From an uncultured Bacilli bacterium (GTDB taxonomy: Bacteria; Bacillota_I; Bacilli_A; RF39; UBA660): a stretch of DNA of 64,000 bases. The stretch covers positions 33,328 through 97,327 of the forward strand of contig CAJTWC010000007.1 in NCBI GenBank assembly GCA_910580185.1. The letters run 5' to 3'. Under the pieces are notes generated by a model. It saw only the letters and a list, made by a program, of their open reading frames with translations, searched no databases and was not told where the DNA came from. The translations under genes and the position numbers were made by a program. Of the stretch, positions 35,137 to 44,922 are shown in pieces (the first letter of the stretch is position 1; each line of letters begins with the position of its first letter).

Positions 35137-36273
35137 CTTTACTTTTGATATACCTTTATATTTTTTATAACAAGACTTAACATATTCTTCCATTTCCGGC
35201 ATCTTATCTTCAATATTCTTAACTAATTTTAATTGATTTTTAGTTCTATCCAAATTATGATCTTCATAATTTGTTTTAAAATAAGTATCACCATTTAAAT
35301 AGTCACTTAAAAATCTCATAGCAAGTTCAAGGGTTATTATTCTTATAGAATTTACCATATTATTAATTTCAGCCGGTTTTAAATAACTCGCCATTTCACT
35401 TAAATAACCATCAGTATAAGCCTTAAATAATTCCATATCTATTGAAACTTTCGATAAATCTTTTTCGTCTTCTAAAGCCGTTGATGCTGCACTTCTTACA
35501 CCATCCCCATAATCGTAAAGACCAGAGCCTGGCATAACGGTATCTAAATCTATTACAGCGATTGGTTCACCTGTTTTTGGATCCATTAAAACATTATTAA
35601 CTTTTGTATCATTATGAGTAACACGATAAGGTATCTTTTTTTTGTTTAATAAGTCAACTATAATGCTGCATACTTCTTGTCTGCTCATAACATCACATAT
35701 TTCTTGATATGCTTTTTCTTTCCTACCAACAGCATCCAACTTATAACTTTCTAAAAAATCAGAATATCTTTTTTTAGTGTTATGAAAATTTTCGATTGTT
35801 TCTTCTAAAAGTTCCATTGGATAATTTCTTAATATTTTTTGAAAATGTCCAAAGGCTTTACCAGTATTATAAACAACATTTTTATTTATAGATTTATTAT
35901 ATGTTATAGAATTATCAATATAATTATAAACTCTATAATATTCCTTGTGTGAAAACTCATCTTCACTTACGTATAAAGGCGCACCTTCTTTAGTACTTAT
36001 TACTGTTACAGAATCCTTACAATCTTTATCTTTATTTCTTATATAATTAGTTACGTTTTCAATGTTCTTCATCAATCTGTATGGTTCTTTAAAAATATTT
36101 GTATTTATCTTCTGAAGTAAGTATTTTTTTGTTTCACCTTTATTTTTAAAAGTAACAACATAAGTAGTATTAATTATTCCATTACTAATAGGTCTAATAT
36201 CTTCTATAAAGCCATTAATATTAAATTTTTCTATTATTTCTTTTAATTTATCATAGTCTTTTATTTTTCCCAT
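35125..36273 (-). CDS. Phosphotransferase of the aminoglycoside/choline kinase fold, NahK-like
   Basis: 382 residues. The kinase core shows VTHNDTKVNNVLMD (catalytic HNDxxxxN loop) and AVIDLDTVMPG (metal-binding DxD). The opening ISNGIINTTYVV and the overall length resemble N-acetylhexosamine 1-kinase (NahK), which phosphorylates GlcNAc/GalNAc at C1 for nucleotide-sugar synthesis. That fits the polysaccharide neighbours, but homoserine/choline-kinase relatives share these motifs. ATG at 36273 follows GGAGGG. It sits between spoIVA and the glycosyltransferase operon, with its own terminator. Confidence 0.8.
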   Translation of the reverse strand: MGKIKDYDKLKEIIEKFNINGFIEDIRPISNGIINTTYVVTFKNKGETKKYLLQKINTNIFKEPYRLMKNIENVTNYIRNKDKDCKDSVTVISTKEGAPLYVSEDEFSHKEYYRVYNYIDNSITYNKSINKNVVYNTGKAFGHFQKILRNYPMELLEETIENFHNTKKRYSDFLESYKLDAVGRKEKAYQEICDVMSRQEVCSIIVDLLNKKKIPYRVTHNDTKVNNVLMDPKTGEPIAVIDLDTVMPGSGLYDYGDGVRSAASTALEDEKDLSKVSIDMELFKAYTDGYLSEMASYLKPAEINNMVNSIRIITLELAMRFLSDYLNGDTYFKTNYEDHNLDRTKNQLKLVKNIEDKMPEMEEYVKSCYKKYKGISKVKKNS

Positions 36274-36350
36274 AAACCCTCCATAAAACACTAAGTATTA
36301 TATCAAAAAATAAAATAAACACAATATAATGTTAAATAATAAAAAGATAA

Positions 36351-37826
36351 CTATATTACTATAGCTATCATGTTATTAGATCCTTTATTAACTACCTTAG
36401 TAAGAGTTGTTTGAAGTTTATGTCTTATGTTATCTGGCATAAGTGATAACTTACCTCTTATTCCTTCTTGAACTATGTTATCTAAACTTCTGCCAAACAT
36501 TTCACCTTTCCAAACACTTTGTGGATCAGTTTCATAATCTTTCATTAAGTTATCAATTAATTCTTTACTTTGGGTTTCAGATCCTATAATAGGTTCAAAA
36601 GTTGATTCAACATCTACCCTTATCATATGAATGGATGGCGCAACTGCTTTTAATTTAACTCCATATCTAGTTCCTTGTTTTATAATTTCTGGAGTATCAA
36701 GCTTCATATCCTTAATAGTTGGGAAAGACGTTCCATAACCAGTTTGTTTAACCATTTTAATTGCTTCTTTAAATTGAGAAAATTCTTCTCTTGTCTCATT
36801 AAACTCAGTAAATAAACTAATTAATTTTGCCTTAGAATTAATTTCAGTTCCAATTATCTCGTTTAATACAGCATTATACAATCCCTCTGGAGCGTCTAGA
36901 TTAATAGTTATCTCACCAGTTGCCGTATTAACTTCAGAAAGATATGCTTTAGATATATTCTCAGAGCCATTAAAGTGTCCTATAATAGTATCTACGTCCC
37001 TTACTTTATCAATTTCTATAACGCTTTCTTTTATTTTTTCTATATACTCTTTTTTAACTGGATGTTTATGTGAAAGACATGCTATCCAATCTGGTATATT
37101 TACGTTAACATTTAAAACAGGAAATTCAAATAAAGCTTCTTTAAGGATGTTATAAACTTCCTTTTCCCCCATTGTTTCGACCGAAACAGGTACAACTGGT
37201 ACACCATACTCTCCTCTTAAATCTTCAGCTAGTTTTTCTGTATCCGGATGTGTTGGATGAGATGAATTTAATACTACTATGAATGGTTTACCTAGTTCTT
37301 TAAGCTCATTTACTACTTGGTTTTCAGCTGAAACATATTCATTTCTTGCTATTTCTCCAAAGCTTCCATCAGTAGTAACTACTATTCCAATTGTTGAGTG
37401 ATCTCTTATTACTTTTTCAGTACCTATTTCTGCAGCCTCAACGAAAGGTATTTCCTCATCATACCAAGGTGTTCTAACCATTCTAGGCCCATTTTCATCT
37501 TCATAACCTTTTGCCGCATCAATAACATAACCTACACAATCAATTAATCTTATGTTAGCAGTAAAATCTTCTACCCCTATTGTTGCAGCATTAGAAGGTA
37601 CAAACTTGGGTTCTATCGTCATTATCGTTTTACCTTGAGCAGTTTGAGGTATTTCATCTAAACATCTTTTTTTGTCATACTCATCTTTTATATTAGGAAC
37701 AACTAAATTTTCAATGCACTTTTTAATAAATGTTGATTTACCTGTTCTAACAGCACCTACTACTCCTAAATATATATCGCCACCCGTTCTTTGTGATATA
37801 TCTTTTATAATATCGTATTTTTCCAT
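36351..37826 (-). CDS. spoIVA: Stage IV sporulation protein A (spore coat ATPase)
   Basis: Cytoskeletal ATPase that polymerises on the forespore surface and anchors the coat. 491 residues, the same size as the Bacillus protein. GVVGAVRTGKSTFIKK is Walker A; DCVGYVIDAAKG, RMVRTPWYDEEIPF and DHSTIGIVVTTDGSF are strongly conserved; the C-terminus MPDNIRHKLQTTLTKVV...IAIVI carries the membrane-targeting region. It is good evidence that this organism makes spores. ATG at 37826 is favoured by TAGGGAT upstream and the family N-terminus MEKYDI. Confidence 0.97.
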   Translation of the reverse strand: MEKYDIIKDISQRTGGDIYLGVVGAVRTGKSTFIKKCIENLVVPNIKDEYDKKRCLDEIPQTAQGKTIMTIEPKFVPSNAATIGVEDFTANIRLIDCVGYVIDAAKGYEDENGPRMVRTPWYDEEIPFVEAAEIGTEKVIRDHSTIGIVVTTDGSFGEIARNEYVSAENQVVNELKELGKPFIVVLNSSHPTHPDTEKLAEDLRGEYGVPVVPVSVETMGEKEVYNILKEALFEFPVLNVNVNIPDWIACLSHKHPVKKEYIEKIKESVIEIDKVRDVDTIIGHFNGSENISKAYLSEVNTATGEITINLDAPEGLYNAVLNEIIGTEINSKAKLISLFTEFNETREEFSQFKEAIKMVKQTGYGTSFPTIKDMKLDTPEIIKQGTRYGVKLKAVAPSIHMIRVDVESTFEPIIGSETQSKELIDNLMKDYETDPQSVWKGEMFGRSLDNIVQEGIRGKLSLMPDNIRHKLQTTLTKVVNKGSNNMIAIVI

Positions 37827-37857
37827 ATAATCCCTACTTTCTTTCAAATCTCATTAA

Positions 37858-37885
37858 ATACTATGTAGAAACTTAATAAATATGA
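37858..37885 (-). promoter_or_regulatory. Candidate sigma-E promoter of spoIVA
   Basis: TCATATT (37879-37885) fits the sigma-E -35 consensus KMATATT. CATAGTAT (37858-37865) matches six of eight positions of the -10 CATACAHT. The 13-bp spacer is at the short end. spoIVA is sigma-E controlled in Bacillus, so mother-cell expression is expected. Confidence 0.6.
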
Positions 37886-37899
37886 AAAAAAGAAAACAA

Positions 37900-38961
37900 T
37901 TATTTTCTTTTTTCCTCTGCTACTTTCTTTTTTAATAAATCCTTAATATAACTATTTACTACTTCAGAATACATTCCACTAATTAACATATCAACAAGTT
38001 CTTCTTTAGTTCTTTTTCTAACTTCATTATCTTCTTTTATATATTCAATAGCTAATTGCGGATATTTTTCTAAATAATATGGTTTATCTACGATAACACT
38101 ATCAAATACTTCATCAAGTGTTTTAGTAACCATAACACCGTTTTCTTCTACCGTTCTTTCTAACCCATCACTATTATGTGGCCAAGCATTTCTTAAAATT
38201 TCAATACAAGGAACTAAATTATTAAAGCCAATACTACTTAAAAAATCTTTAGCCATATCTATACCACCATGGTGTGCTTCAATCTCAAAGCTAATATTAA
38301 AATAATTAATTCTATAATATTTACTTGTACCATATTTTATAACTTCATTATAAAATATAATCTTGTCTTTTATTATATTAACAATATCATTACTAAATAA
38401 TTCTAAATAAATTTCAATATCTTGCTTAGTGTGATATAACTCATGAAAATAAGTTGATAATACATCTACTATGCCATTATATAAATCCACTATACCTTTT
38501 TTATTAAAAGTAATAGAGTCATATGAAACCGCATTGCCTGATTCACCATCTAATTTTCTAATATGCGCTTTAGGTAAATATTTTTCTATTCGACCATTAT
38601 TTAACTCTCTCATCGTTTTTTCTGTAGTCCTAATCATAAAAAACTCAAACGTACCATACGAAATTATTTTCTTACCAGATAAAATATATAATATAATTCT
38701 AGCATTATCTAGAAATTCTTCATTTATCATATCATTTTTAAGAAGTAAACGAAAAAACTCATCTTCATCATTATTAAGTATCTTACCTTCAAACATTTTT
38801 TTACGTATTTTATCATAGTAAGTTGCTATATCATCATTACCAGGAAGTAATGATTTTATTCTATTAAGCTCTAAATCTTTATTTCCACAATAAATGCAAA
38901 TACCATCTTTATAAGTTCCTCCACACTGTGTGCACCTTAAGTTTTTAATACTTCCTGACAT
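37900..38961 (-). CDS. Uncharacterised zinc-ribbon protein with HELYH metallopeptidase-like motif
   Basis: 353 residues, not recognised. The N-terminus has a zinc ribbon (Cys10-x2-Cys13 ... Cys22-x2-Cys25). HELYH at 173-177, in STYFHELYHTKQDIE, fits the zincin HExxH signature and is preceded by hydrophobic residues as in real metallopeptidases. No signal peptide or membrane segment. ATG at 38961 follows GGTGATG. It lies between spoIVA and the spoVIF-like gene on the same strand, so a role in spore formation is possible but unproven. Confidence 0.75.
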   Translation of the reverse strand: MSGSIKNLRCTQCGGTYKDGICIYCGNKDLELNRIKSLLPGNDDIATYYDKIRKKMFEGKILNNDEDEFFRLLLKNDMINEEFLDNARIILYILSGKKIISYGTFEFFMIRTTEKTMRELNNGRIEKYLPKAHIRKLDGESGNAVSYDSITFNKKGIVDLYNGIVDVLSTYFHELYHTKQDIEIYLELFSNDIVNIIKDKIIFYNEVIKYGTSKYYRINYFNISFEIEAHHGGIDMAKDFLSSIGFNNLVPCIEILRNAWPHNSDGLERTVEENGVMVTKTLDEVFDSVIVDKPYYLEKYPQLAIEYIKEDNEVRKRTKEELVDMLISGMYSEVVNSYIKDLLKKKVAEEKRK

Positions 38962-38988
38962 ATCATCACCAAAACCATTATACAACAA

Positions 38989-39010
38989 AAAAGAAGTAAA
39001 AACTTCTTTT
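38989..39010 (-). terminator. Terminator after the spoVIF-like gene
   Basis: 9-bp stem AAAAGAAGT/ACTTCTTTT with a 4-base loop and TTTTTTG on the minus strand, overlapping the last codon of the gene. Confidence 0.75.
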
Positions 39011-39251
39011 AAAGCATGTTTTCTAAATTATTTGGTATTTGGTCTCCTACAACTGCCTTAACTATTTTATCAGATTGCTCCTTTGATACACTTTTACCAG
39101 TAAGTTTAGATAATTCATCGATTACTCCCCTTATGGTTTTTTCATCTTTTAAATTACCACCCTTTAAACGTGCTGCAATATCTAATATTGATTGCTTACT
39201 GACATTCGTTTTTCTTTCAACCTTATTAAGAAAGCTATCTGTTATTCCCAT
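39009..39251 (-). CDS. spoVIF: Stage VI sporulation protein F-like
   Basis: 80 residues. SFLNKVERKTNVSKQSILDIAARLKGGNLKDEKTIRGVIDELSKLTGKSVSKEQSDKIV parallels Bacillus SpoVIF/YjcC in length and in the NVSK..I...A..L...N.KDE.T+R.VI pattern. In Bacillus it is needed for late coat assembly. The gene stands alone with its own terminator; two genes upstream of spoIVA in transcription order. Assignment by recognition of pattern, moderately sure. Confidence 0.75.
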   Translation of the reverse strand: MGITDSFLNKVERKTNVSKQSILDIAARLKGGNLKDEKTIRGVIDELSKLTGKSVSKEQSDKIVKAVVGDQIPNNLENML

Positions 39252-39303
39252 ATATTTATCACTCCTAGAGTAATATATGCTTTTTTATAATACTTTGTTA
39301 TAA

Positions 39304-41142
39304 TTATTTATTAAATGTAGTTATATCAGTTACATTATGCTTTTTCAAAAAATATTCAAGCTCTAATTTATCACTTTCTAAATCAATATTAAGTCCAATT
39401 ATTTCTTCTTTTGCTTGTGCTATATTATGTTCTAACTCATCTTTAGATGTAGAATAATCTTTTAATCGTTCCTGTTCAGACTTAAAATTATTAAAATTTA
39501 AACCATGATTCAACTTTAAAGAAAACCATTGCTTCTTATCTTTTATCTTTTCGGATAAAGATTTTATTTCCTTATTTATACCAATTAACTCATCATTGTT
39601 CTTCAACAATTTAGAATGTACAAAATCATATTCATTTTCTAATTTTCTTAGTCTTTTTAAATAAAAAAATCTTTTAACTATATTTTCTGATTTAATTTCC
39701 CCTATTTTATAGTAAATAATAGATAATTTACTAGCTATCAAAGCTCTTTCATCTTCCTTAGATAGTTTTTGATTTTCTAATTTATCTTTATTAATATTTA
39801 TCTTTTCTATATATGAAGAGGTTATAGAATAGTCTATATTATTTTCCTCAATCAATATTTTCCTTTTCAAATCATTTAAATAGTTTTCTAATACTAATAT
39901 TTGACTTTCTTTTTTTTCATGTTCTTCTCTTTTCTTTTCAACAAACATTCTTAACATATAATTATAAATATTAACATAAGTAAATTCTATTACATCTAAA
40001 GAATGATTTTCTAATAAATAATTTCTAATTTCTAAATATAATTTTTTAAATTCCTGATAGTCTCCTTTATATTTTTTAAATATATCTTCATGATAATTGT
40101 AATTATAATTATTTATTAATGAGTCCATCAGTAAAGTAAAATCTTTAATACTTTTACAATTAATAAAATAATTATTAATATATTCTATCCTTTTTTTATT
40201 TTCATTTATTTCAAACACTGCGACTATTTTTCCTAACTGATTAAATAAATCATAGTAATTTAAGTTTTTATAATTTACCTGAACAAGTAAATTATTATTT
40301 TTAGCCTTTATATATAAATCCCTAAGTTCACTTATTTTAATAAATATCGCTTCAAATACTTCAGTTTCATAACTATTACAAGCAAAAATTTCAAATAAAC
40401 TATCTAATTTACAAATTAAATTTTTTTCATCTTTGACATCGTCTAAAGAATAAGTCTTCTCAAAAAAACTATGCAATTCATTATAATTATTTATGTGATA
40501 ATTTTTATCTTTAATTGAAATATCATAAATACAATCATCTGGATTATTTCCTTTAAACTTAAATTCAATATCTTTATATATACTTTTTAAAATATTAATC
40601 AAACTAACTATTCTTTTATTTTTAGGCAATGATTTTATAACTGCATAATAGGTATGTTTTTTATATACTTCTTCTTTTTCTTCTTTCGTTTTAGCCTTTG
40701 ATAAGTCAGAAAGATATAGCATCATCATTAAATTTATTCTATTATTGCCACCTACTACATAATAATTTTCATCATCTATTTTATACAATTCTATTGGCGT
40801 ATCATGATTACACATTTCATAAGATTGATCTGGCTGTTTTAACGTTTTTTCATAATAACTAGGATTATTAATATATGAATCTATCATTATATCTCCACGT
40901 TTAGTTTTCAAAAAACTATCAAAGAAACTCATATTCTCATAACCTGGATGCTTTGTTCCAACAATGCCTTTCATACAAAATTTTGATGTAAACTTTTGAG
41001 CGATAAAAAATAAAAAATCATTTTCACTACTTTTAACATTTCCATTATACCTGCTATTAAATTTTTTAAATTCATCAGGCAAATTATTTAAATCAATATC
41101 TAAACTTTCTAAAAATGCTTTTTTAACATCACTAATTTCCAT
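39304..41142 (-). CDS. Uncharacterised 612-residue protein, ParB-like N-terminus and coiled-coil C-terminus
   Basis: Not recognised as a known family. The stretch PIELYKIDDENYYVVGGNNRINLMMMLYLSD at about residues 115-147 resembles the ParB/sulfiredoxin-fold signature (...YYVVDGHHRI...), with GGNNR replacing DGHHR. The remainder is helical and Lys/Glu/Asn-rich, with long coiled-coil segments from ~410 to 600 (LVLENYLNDLKRKILIEENN, SKLLKNNDELIGINKEIKSL). No signal peptide or membrane segment. It lies upstream of the spoVIF-like gene. Confidence 0.7.
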   Translation of the reverse strand: MEISDVKKAFLESLDIDLNNLPDEFKKFNSRYNGNVKSSENDFLFFIAQKFTSKFCMKGIVGTKHPGYENMSFFDSFLKTKRGDIMIDSYINNPSYYEKTLKQPDQSYEMCNHDTPIELYKIDDENYYVVGGNNRINLMMMLYLSDLSKAKTKEEKEEVYKKHTYYAVIKSLPKNKRIVSLINILKSIYKDIEFKFKGNNPDDCIYDISIKDKNYHINNYNELHSFFEKTYSLDDVKDEKNLICKLDSLFEIFACNSYETEVFEAIFIKISELRDLYIKAKNNNLLVQVNYKNLNYYDLFNQLGKIVAVFEINENKKRIEYINNYFINCKSIKDFTLLMDSLINNYNYNYHEDIFKKYKGDYQEFKKLYLEIRNYLLENHSLDVIEFTYVNIYNYMLRMFVEKKREEHEKKESQILVLENYLNDLKRKILIEENNIDYSITSSYIEKININKDKLENQKLSKEDERALIASKLSIIYYKIGEIKSENIVKRFFYLKRLRKLENEYDFVHSKLLKNNDELIGINKEIKSLSEKIKDKKQWFSLKLNHGLNFNNFKSEQERLKDYSTSKDELEHNIAQAKEEIIGLNIDLESDKLELEYFLKKHNVTDITTFNK

Positions 41143-41249
41143 AATATACCTCGTTATATTTAATATATCACAATTATTATAAAATCATAATAACATATAA
41201 TATTTTTTAGTAAATGAGATGTAAAAAAGATGAACAACCAAAGTGAAAT

Positions 41250-41876
41250 CTATTCATCATCAAGTGTGTATTTCACAAATTTTTTAGACTTTGAAAAACA
41301 CCATAATATAATACTATTTCTATAAATATTCCTAAGACTTTCTTCTTTAGTCATAAAAAAATCTGTAAATATCATAAGTTTTTGTTTCCAATTAAATAAA
41401 TATTTTATTAAGTATATATCATTAAAGTGATATCTTATCCCTTTTTTCTTAACTAAATTACATATATGAAATTTGCAAGATAAGCATCTTACAGAACATC
41501 CGGTTTTAGTTAGATGCTTACACATAAGTGAGTGATCAGACCTACAACAGCATCCGCCACCCTTTCCACCATAATATCTATCATGTAAACATTTTCCATT
41601 TTTAAATTCACATATGTTTTTTCCATAAAAATCAGCATCTAATAAGTCACATGATTTGTCATATACAAATTCCAACCTTTTCTTTTTATTTTTTATATTT
41701 AAAGCTTCTACTAAGTATGATACTTGTTTAATCTCACTATTCTTAGAATTAATGCTTTTATCATATGTCTTGCCTTTATATTCAAACTTAAAGTTGGTAT
41801 TTTTACTTATCCTAAATCTTATAAACCTTGGGATAGAATACTTTCCATTAACGCTTTTTAATATAACTTCTTTCAT
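41250..41876 (-). CDS. Uncharacterised cysteine-rich protein
   Basis: 208 residues. A central segment (about 85-145) holds eleven cysteines, including a GGGCCCR run and CxxC spacing (RCLSCKFHIC), pointing to zinc or Fe-S binding. The N-terminus (ILKSVNGKYSIPRFIRFRISK) is beta-like and basic; the C-terminus is hydrophobic and aromatic. Not recognised. It sits 6 bp beyond the stop of der and is probably co-transcribed with it. Confidence 0.7.
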   Translation of the reverse strand: MKEVILKSVNGKYSIPRFIRFRISKNTNFKFEYKGKTYDKSINSKNSEIKQVSYLVEALNIKNKKKRLEFVYDKSCDLLDADFYGKNICEFKNGKCLHDRYYGGKGGGCCCRSDHSLMCKHLTKTGCSVRCLSCKFHICNLVKKKGIRYHFNDIYLIKYLFNWKQKLMIFTDFFMTKEESLRNIYRNSIILWCFSKSKKFVKYTLDDE

Positions 41877-41882
41877 TAATAA

Positions 41883-43193
41883 TTACTCATTTCTATTTTT
41901 AAACTGAAATACTATTGGTGTTCCTTCAAAATCAAAACTTTCTCTTATTTTATTTTCCAAATATCTTTCATATGAAAAATGCACTAATCCTTTATTATTA
42001 ACATGAAAAGTAAATTTTGGAGGAGTAATTCCAGATTGAGAAGTAAAATATATTTTAAGCCTTTTACCTTTATAAGAAGGTGGTGCCTGAAGTGCTACTG
42101 CGTCTGTTATAACATCATTTAATATGCTAGTTTTAATCTCTCTATGTGAGTTTTCAAATACTTTTATTACTTCTGGCATCAAAGTATGCATTCTCTTTTT
42201 AGTCTTAGCTGATAAAAATACTATTGGTACATAACTTAAAAATTGAAATTCTGCCCTTACTAGTTTAGTAAACTCTTTTATATTATCTTTATCATCCATA
42301 GTATCCCATTTATTAACTACTAATACAAGTGATTTTCCTGCTTCTAAAGCATAGCTTGCTATGTGCTTATCATGCTCTATTATTCCTTCTTCAGCATTAA
42401 TTACAACTAAACAAACATCTGATCTATCTATTGCCTTCATACTTCTTAATAAACTATATTTTTCAATAGATTCATATACTCTTCCTTTTTTTCTCATACC
42501 AGCTGTATCAATTACAACAAATTTTTGCTTTTGATAATTAAATTCAGTATCAACTGTATCACGCGTCGTTCCTGCAACATCACTTACAATTACTCTTTCT
42601 TCATTTAAAATAGCATTAACTAAACTAGATTTACCTACGTTTGGTCTTCCTATAACGCAAAACTTAACAACATCGCTACCATACTCATCATAAATATTTT
42701 TTGGAAAACCAATCGTTACCTCGTCCATTAAGTCATCAATACCAATATTATGAGAACCAGAAATTGGTATGTAATAATCAAAACCAAGTTCATAAAAATC
42801 ATATATGTTTTCCATAGCAGACTTATTATCAATTTTATTAATTGCAACAACTATCTTTTTATTACTTCGCCTTAAAATATCTCTTACTGCTAAATCATTT
42901 GCGGTAATTCCTTCTTTTCCATCAACAATAAAAATAACAACTTCGGCTTCATCAATCGCAAGTTCCGCTTGCATTTTTATTTCCTTATTAAAGGTATCAA
43001 TTCCAATATCTATACCACCAGTATCTATAACGTTAAATTTATAATCCATATATGAGCCATTACCATATATTCTATCTCTTGTAACACCTGGAGTATCTTC
43101 AATAATTGATTGCTTCCTACCTACTAACCTATTAAATAAAGTAGACTTACCTACGTTTGGTCTTCCGACTAATGCAATAGTTGGTAAATTCAT
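41883..43193 (-). CDS. der: Ribosome assembly GTPase Der (EngA)
   Basis: Essential GTPase for 50S subunit maturation, with two tandem G domains. The first has [20 protein letters not shown] and NKID. The second has [21 protein letters not shown] and NKWD. The C-terminal KH-like domain ends with [14 protein letters not shown]. 436 residues. ATG at 43193 follows GAGGTG; the longer frame is three codons more. A strong terminator separates it from ysxC. Confidence 0.97.
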   Translation of the reverse strand: MNLPTIALVGRPNVGKSTLFNRLVGRKQSIIEDTPGVTRDRIYGNGSYMDYKFNVIDTGGIDIGIDTFNKEIKMQAELAIDEAEVVIFIVDGKEGITANDLAVRDILRRSNKKIVVAINKIDNKSAMENIYDFYELGFDYYIPISGSHNIGIDDLMDEVTIGFPKNIYDEYGSDVVKFCVIGRPNVGKSSLVNAILNEERVIVSDVAGTTRDTVDTEFNYQKQKFVVIDTAGMRKKGRVYESIEKYSLLRSMKAIDRSDVCLVVINAEEGIIEHDKHIASYALEAGKSLVLVVNKWDTMDDKDNIKEFTKLVRAEFQFLSYVPIVFLSAKTKKRMHTLMPEVIKVFENSHREIKTSILNDVITDAVALQAPPSYKGKRLKIYFTSQSGITPPKFTFHVNNKGLVHFSYERYLENKIRESFDFEGTPIVFQFKNRNE

Positions 43194-43240
43194 AGTAATC
43201 ACCTCTTTTTGTTTATAAATTATACCACAAATTAGACAAA

Positions 43241-43277
43241 AAAAGAAGTTTATGATTCTATTCCATAAACTTCTTTT
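43241..43277 (-). terminator. Terminator after ysxC
   Basis: 14-bp stem AAAAGAAGTTTATG/CATAAACTTCTTTT with a 9-base loop and seven T on the minus strand. It includes the final codons and stop of ysxC. Confidence 0.85.
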
Positions 43278-43846
43278 TCAATAATTCCTTGTATTTCTTT
43301 TTTTCCTAATTTAGTTTTAGATGAAAATAATATAAGTTCATCTCCAATTGCTAAATCTATATTATCAGTAATTTGTTTTTTTAATTTTTCTCTTTGAGTA
43401 GTTCCCACTTTATCAACCTTAGTAGCTATTATAGTTACTTTTAATCCATGGAACTTTAAGAAGTTATACATAAGTAAATCATCTTCTGTTGGCTTATGCC
43501 TAAAGTCAATTAACATAAATACCTGATTTAGATTTTCTCTTTCAGATAAATATTCTTCTATCATCATACCAAACTTCTTTTGAGATTCTTTACCAACTTG
43601 AGAATACCCATAACCTGGAACGTCAACTAAATAAAAATCATCATTTACTTTATAAAAGTTTATGGTTTGGGTTTTACCAGGCTTACTAGAAGTTCTAGCT
43701 AAGTTCTTTCTTTCTATTATTGAGTTAGTAAAACTAGACTTTCCTACGTTACTTCTTCCGATAAGTAAAAATTCCGGTTTATTATCAGTAGGATACTGAC
43801 TTCTTCTAACCGCTATTATTGGTTCTTGTACATCATTTATTTTCAT
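43250..43846 (-). CDS. ysxC: Ribosome biogenesis GTPase YsxC (EngB)
   Basis: Small essential GTPase for 50S assembly. [17 protein letters not shown] is the P-loop, [15 protein letters not shown] the switch I region, [12 protein letters not shown] the G3 motif and ATKVDKVG the G4 motif. 198 residues, as in Bacillus. It has AGGTGAT before the start and its own terminator. Confidence 0.97.
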   Translation of the reverse strand: MKINDVQEPIIAVRRSQYPTDNKPEFLLIGRSNVGKSSFTNSIIERKNLARTSSKPGKTQTINFYKVNDDFYLVDVPGYGYSQVGKESQKKFGMMIEEYLSERENLNQVFMLIDFRHKPTEDDLLMYNFLKFHGLKVTIIATKVDKVGTTQREKLKKQITDNIDLAIGDELILFSSKTKLGKKEIQGIIEKEVYGIES

Positions 43847-43970
43847 ATGTTTATCACCTACGTATTTATATTATAACAAAATAAGAGATAATCTCCAAAT
43901 TGCGATAGTTATTATAGCAAAGAAAGTTATAATATGCAAATATCTAATTGATACTAAATAATAATATTTA

Positions 43971-44912
43971 TTAATTTTTAACTGATATTTCTGCTATTTT
44001 CTTAGCATCTTCAAAAGTTTTACATGCGCATATAAATAGGTTTTTGTGACAAAAAGTGATAGTATCAACACCACTTATTTTCTGGAGTTCCTCATTTTCT
44101 TTTCCAGCCCAACTTTCAGGGAATTTTTTCTTTATAATAAAACTACCTGACGATATCGGTGTTGCAACAACGTTGTATCCTCCTCTTTTAGATGGAAAAA
44201 TTGCATATAATATTTCACTTGCCTTTGGATTTTTAGAAGATAGTACTATATCTTTCCATGGCATATAATTTTCTAATATCAAAATACCATTTTTACTTTC
44301 TTCTATGTTTTTTTCTATTATTTTTCTTGCTGATTCTTTTGATAACATGTTTTTTATTATATTATTAAATATTGTATTAGCAAAAGCTACTGCATCCAAA
44401 AATCTATCAGTTTCTGATAATAAATCATTCCAAGATGGATTAAAATTTGCAATTAGACTTGGAATATTTTGTAATTTAATTTCTGGTTCGTTATTTAATG
44501 TTTGACCATTATCATCTCTATCTATATCCATAACAATATTTTTATCTATTGTATCAAAGAAAGAACTTTTATTTTCCACGTTTAATTTACTTATTATATC
44601 TAATCCGAATGCTTTCCATACAAGTCCACAAGAAGCATATTTTATTCCATTATCCCTTTTTTCATCGAAATCTATTGCATGGTGATCAAAGGGACCAAAA
44701 CCAACATCATAAACAAAAGCATTATTATTACTAACCGAACTAGTCCTAAATAGTTTCATACTACCAAATTTATTTAGCAGCATTACCGTTGCCATTACTT
44801 CATCAGCATGAAAAGTCCCACTATGAGTTATAAAATTAGCTTCAGCTTCATTATCTACTATCTCTAATTTTACTTCATCATTAAATATGTTTTTTAATTT
44901 CATTTCTTTCAT
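43971..44912 (-). CDS. MYG1/UPF0160 family protein (predicted phosphoesterase)
   Basis: 313 residues. FITHSGTFHADEVMATVML carries the HxGxFHxDE hallmark; VYDVGFGPFDHHAIDFDEK carries the DHH-like DHH block; DIDRDDNGQ follows; the C-terminal PESWAGKENEELQKISGVDTITFCHKNLFI is also typical. Eukaryotic MYG1 is a 3'-5' RNA exonuclease; the bacterial role is not known. A 92-residue ORF and a DHH-family nanoRNase-like gene lie directly upstream. Confidence 0.88.
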   Translation of the reverse strand: MKEMKLKNIFNDEVKLEIVDNEAEANFITHSGTFHADEVMATVMLLNKFGSMKLFRTSSVSNNNAFVYDVGFGPFDHHAIDFDEKRDNGIKYASCGLVWKAFGLDIISKLNVENKSSFFDTIDKNIVMDIDRDDNGQTLNNEPEIKLQNIPSLIANFNPSWNDLLSETDRFLDAVAFANTIFNNIIKNMLSKESARKIIEKNIEESKNGILILENYMPWKDIVLSSKNPKASEILYAIFPSKRGGYNVVATPISSGSFIIKKKFPESWAGKENEELQKISGVDTITFCHKNLFICACKTFEDAKKIAEISVKN

Positions 44913-44922
44913 TTTATCACCA

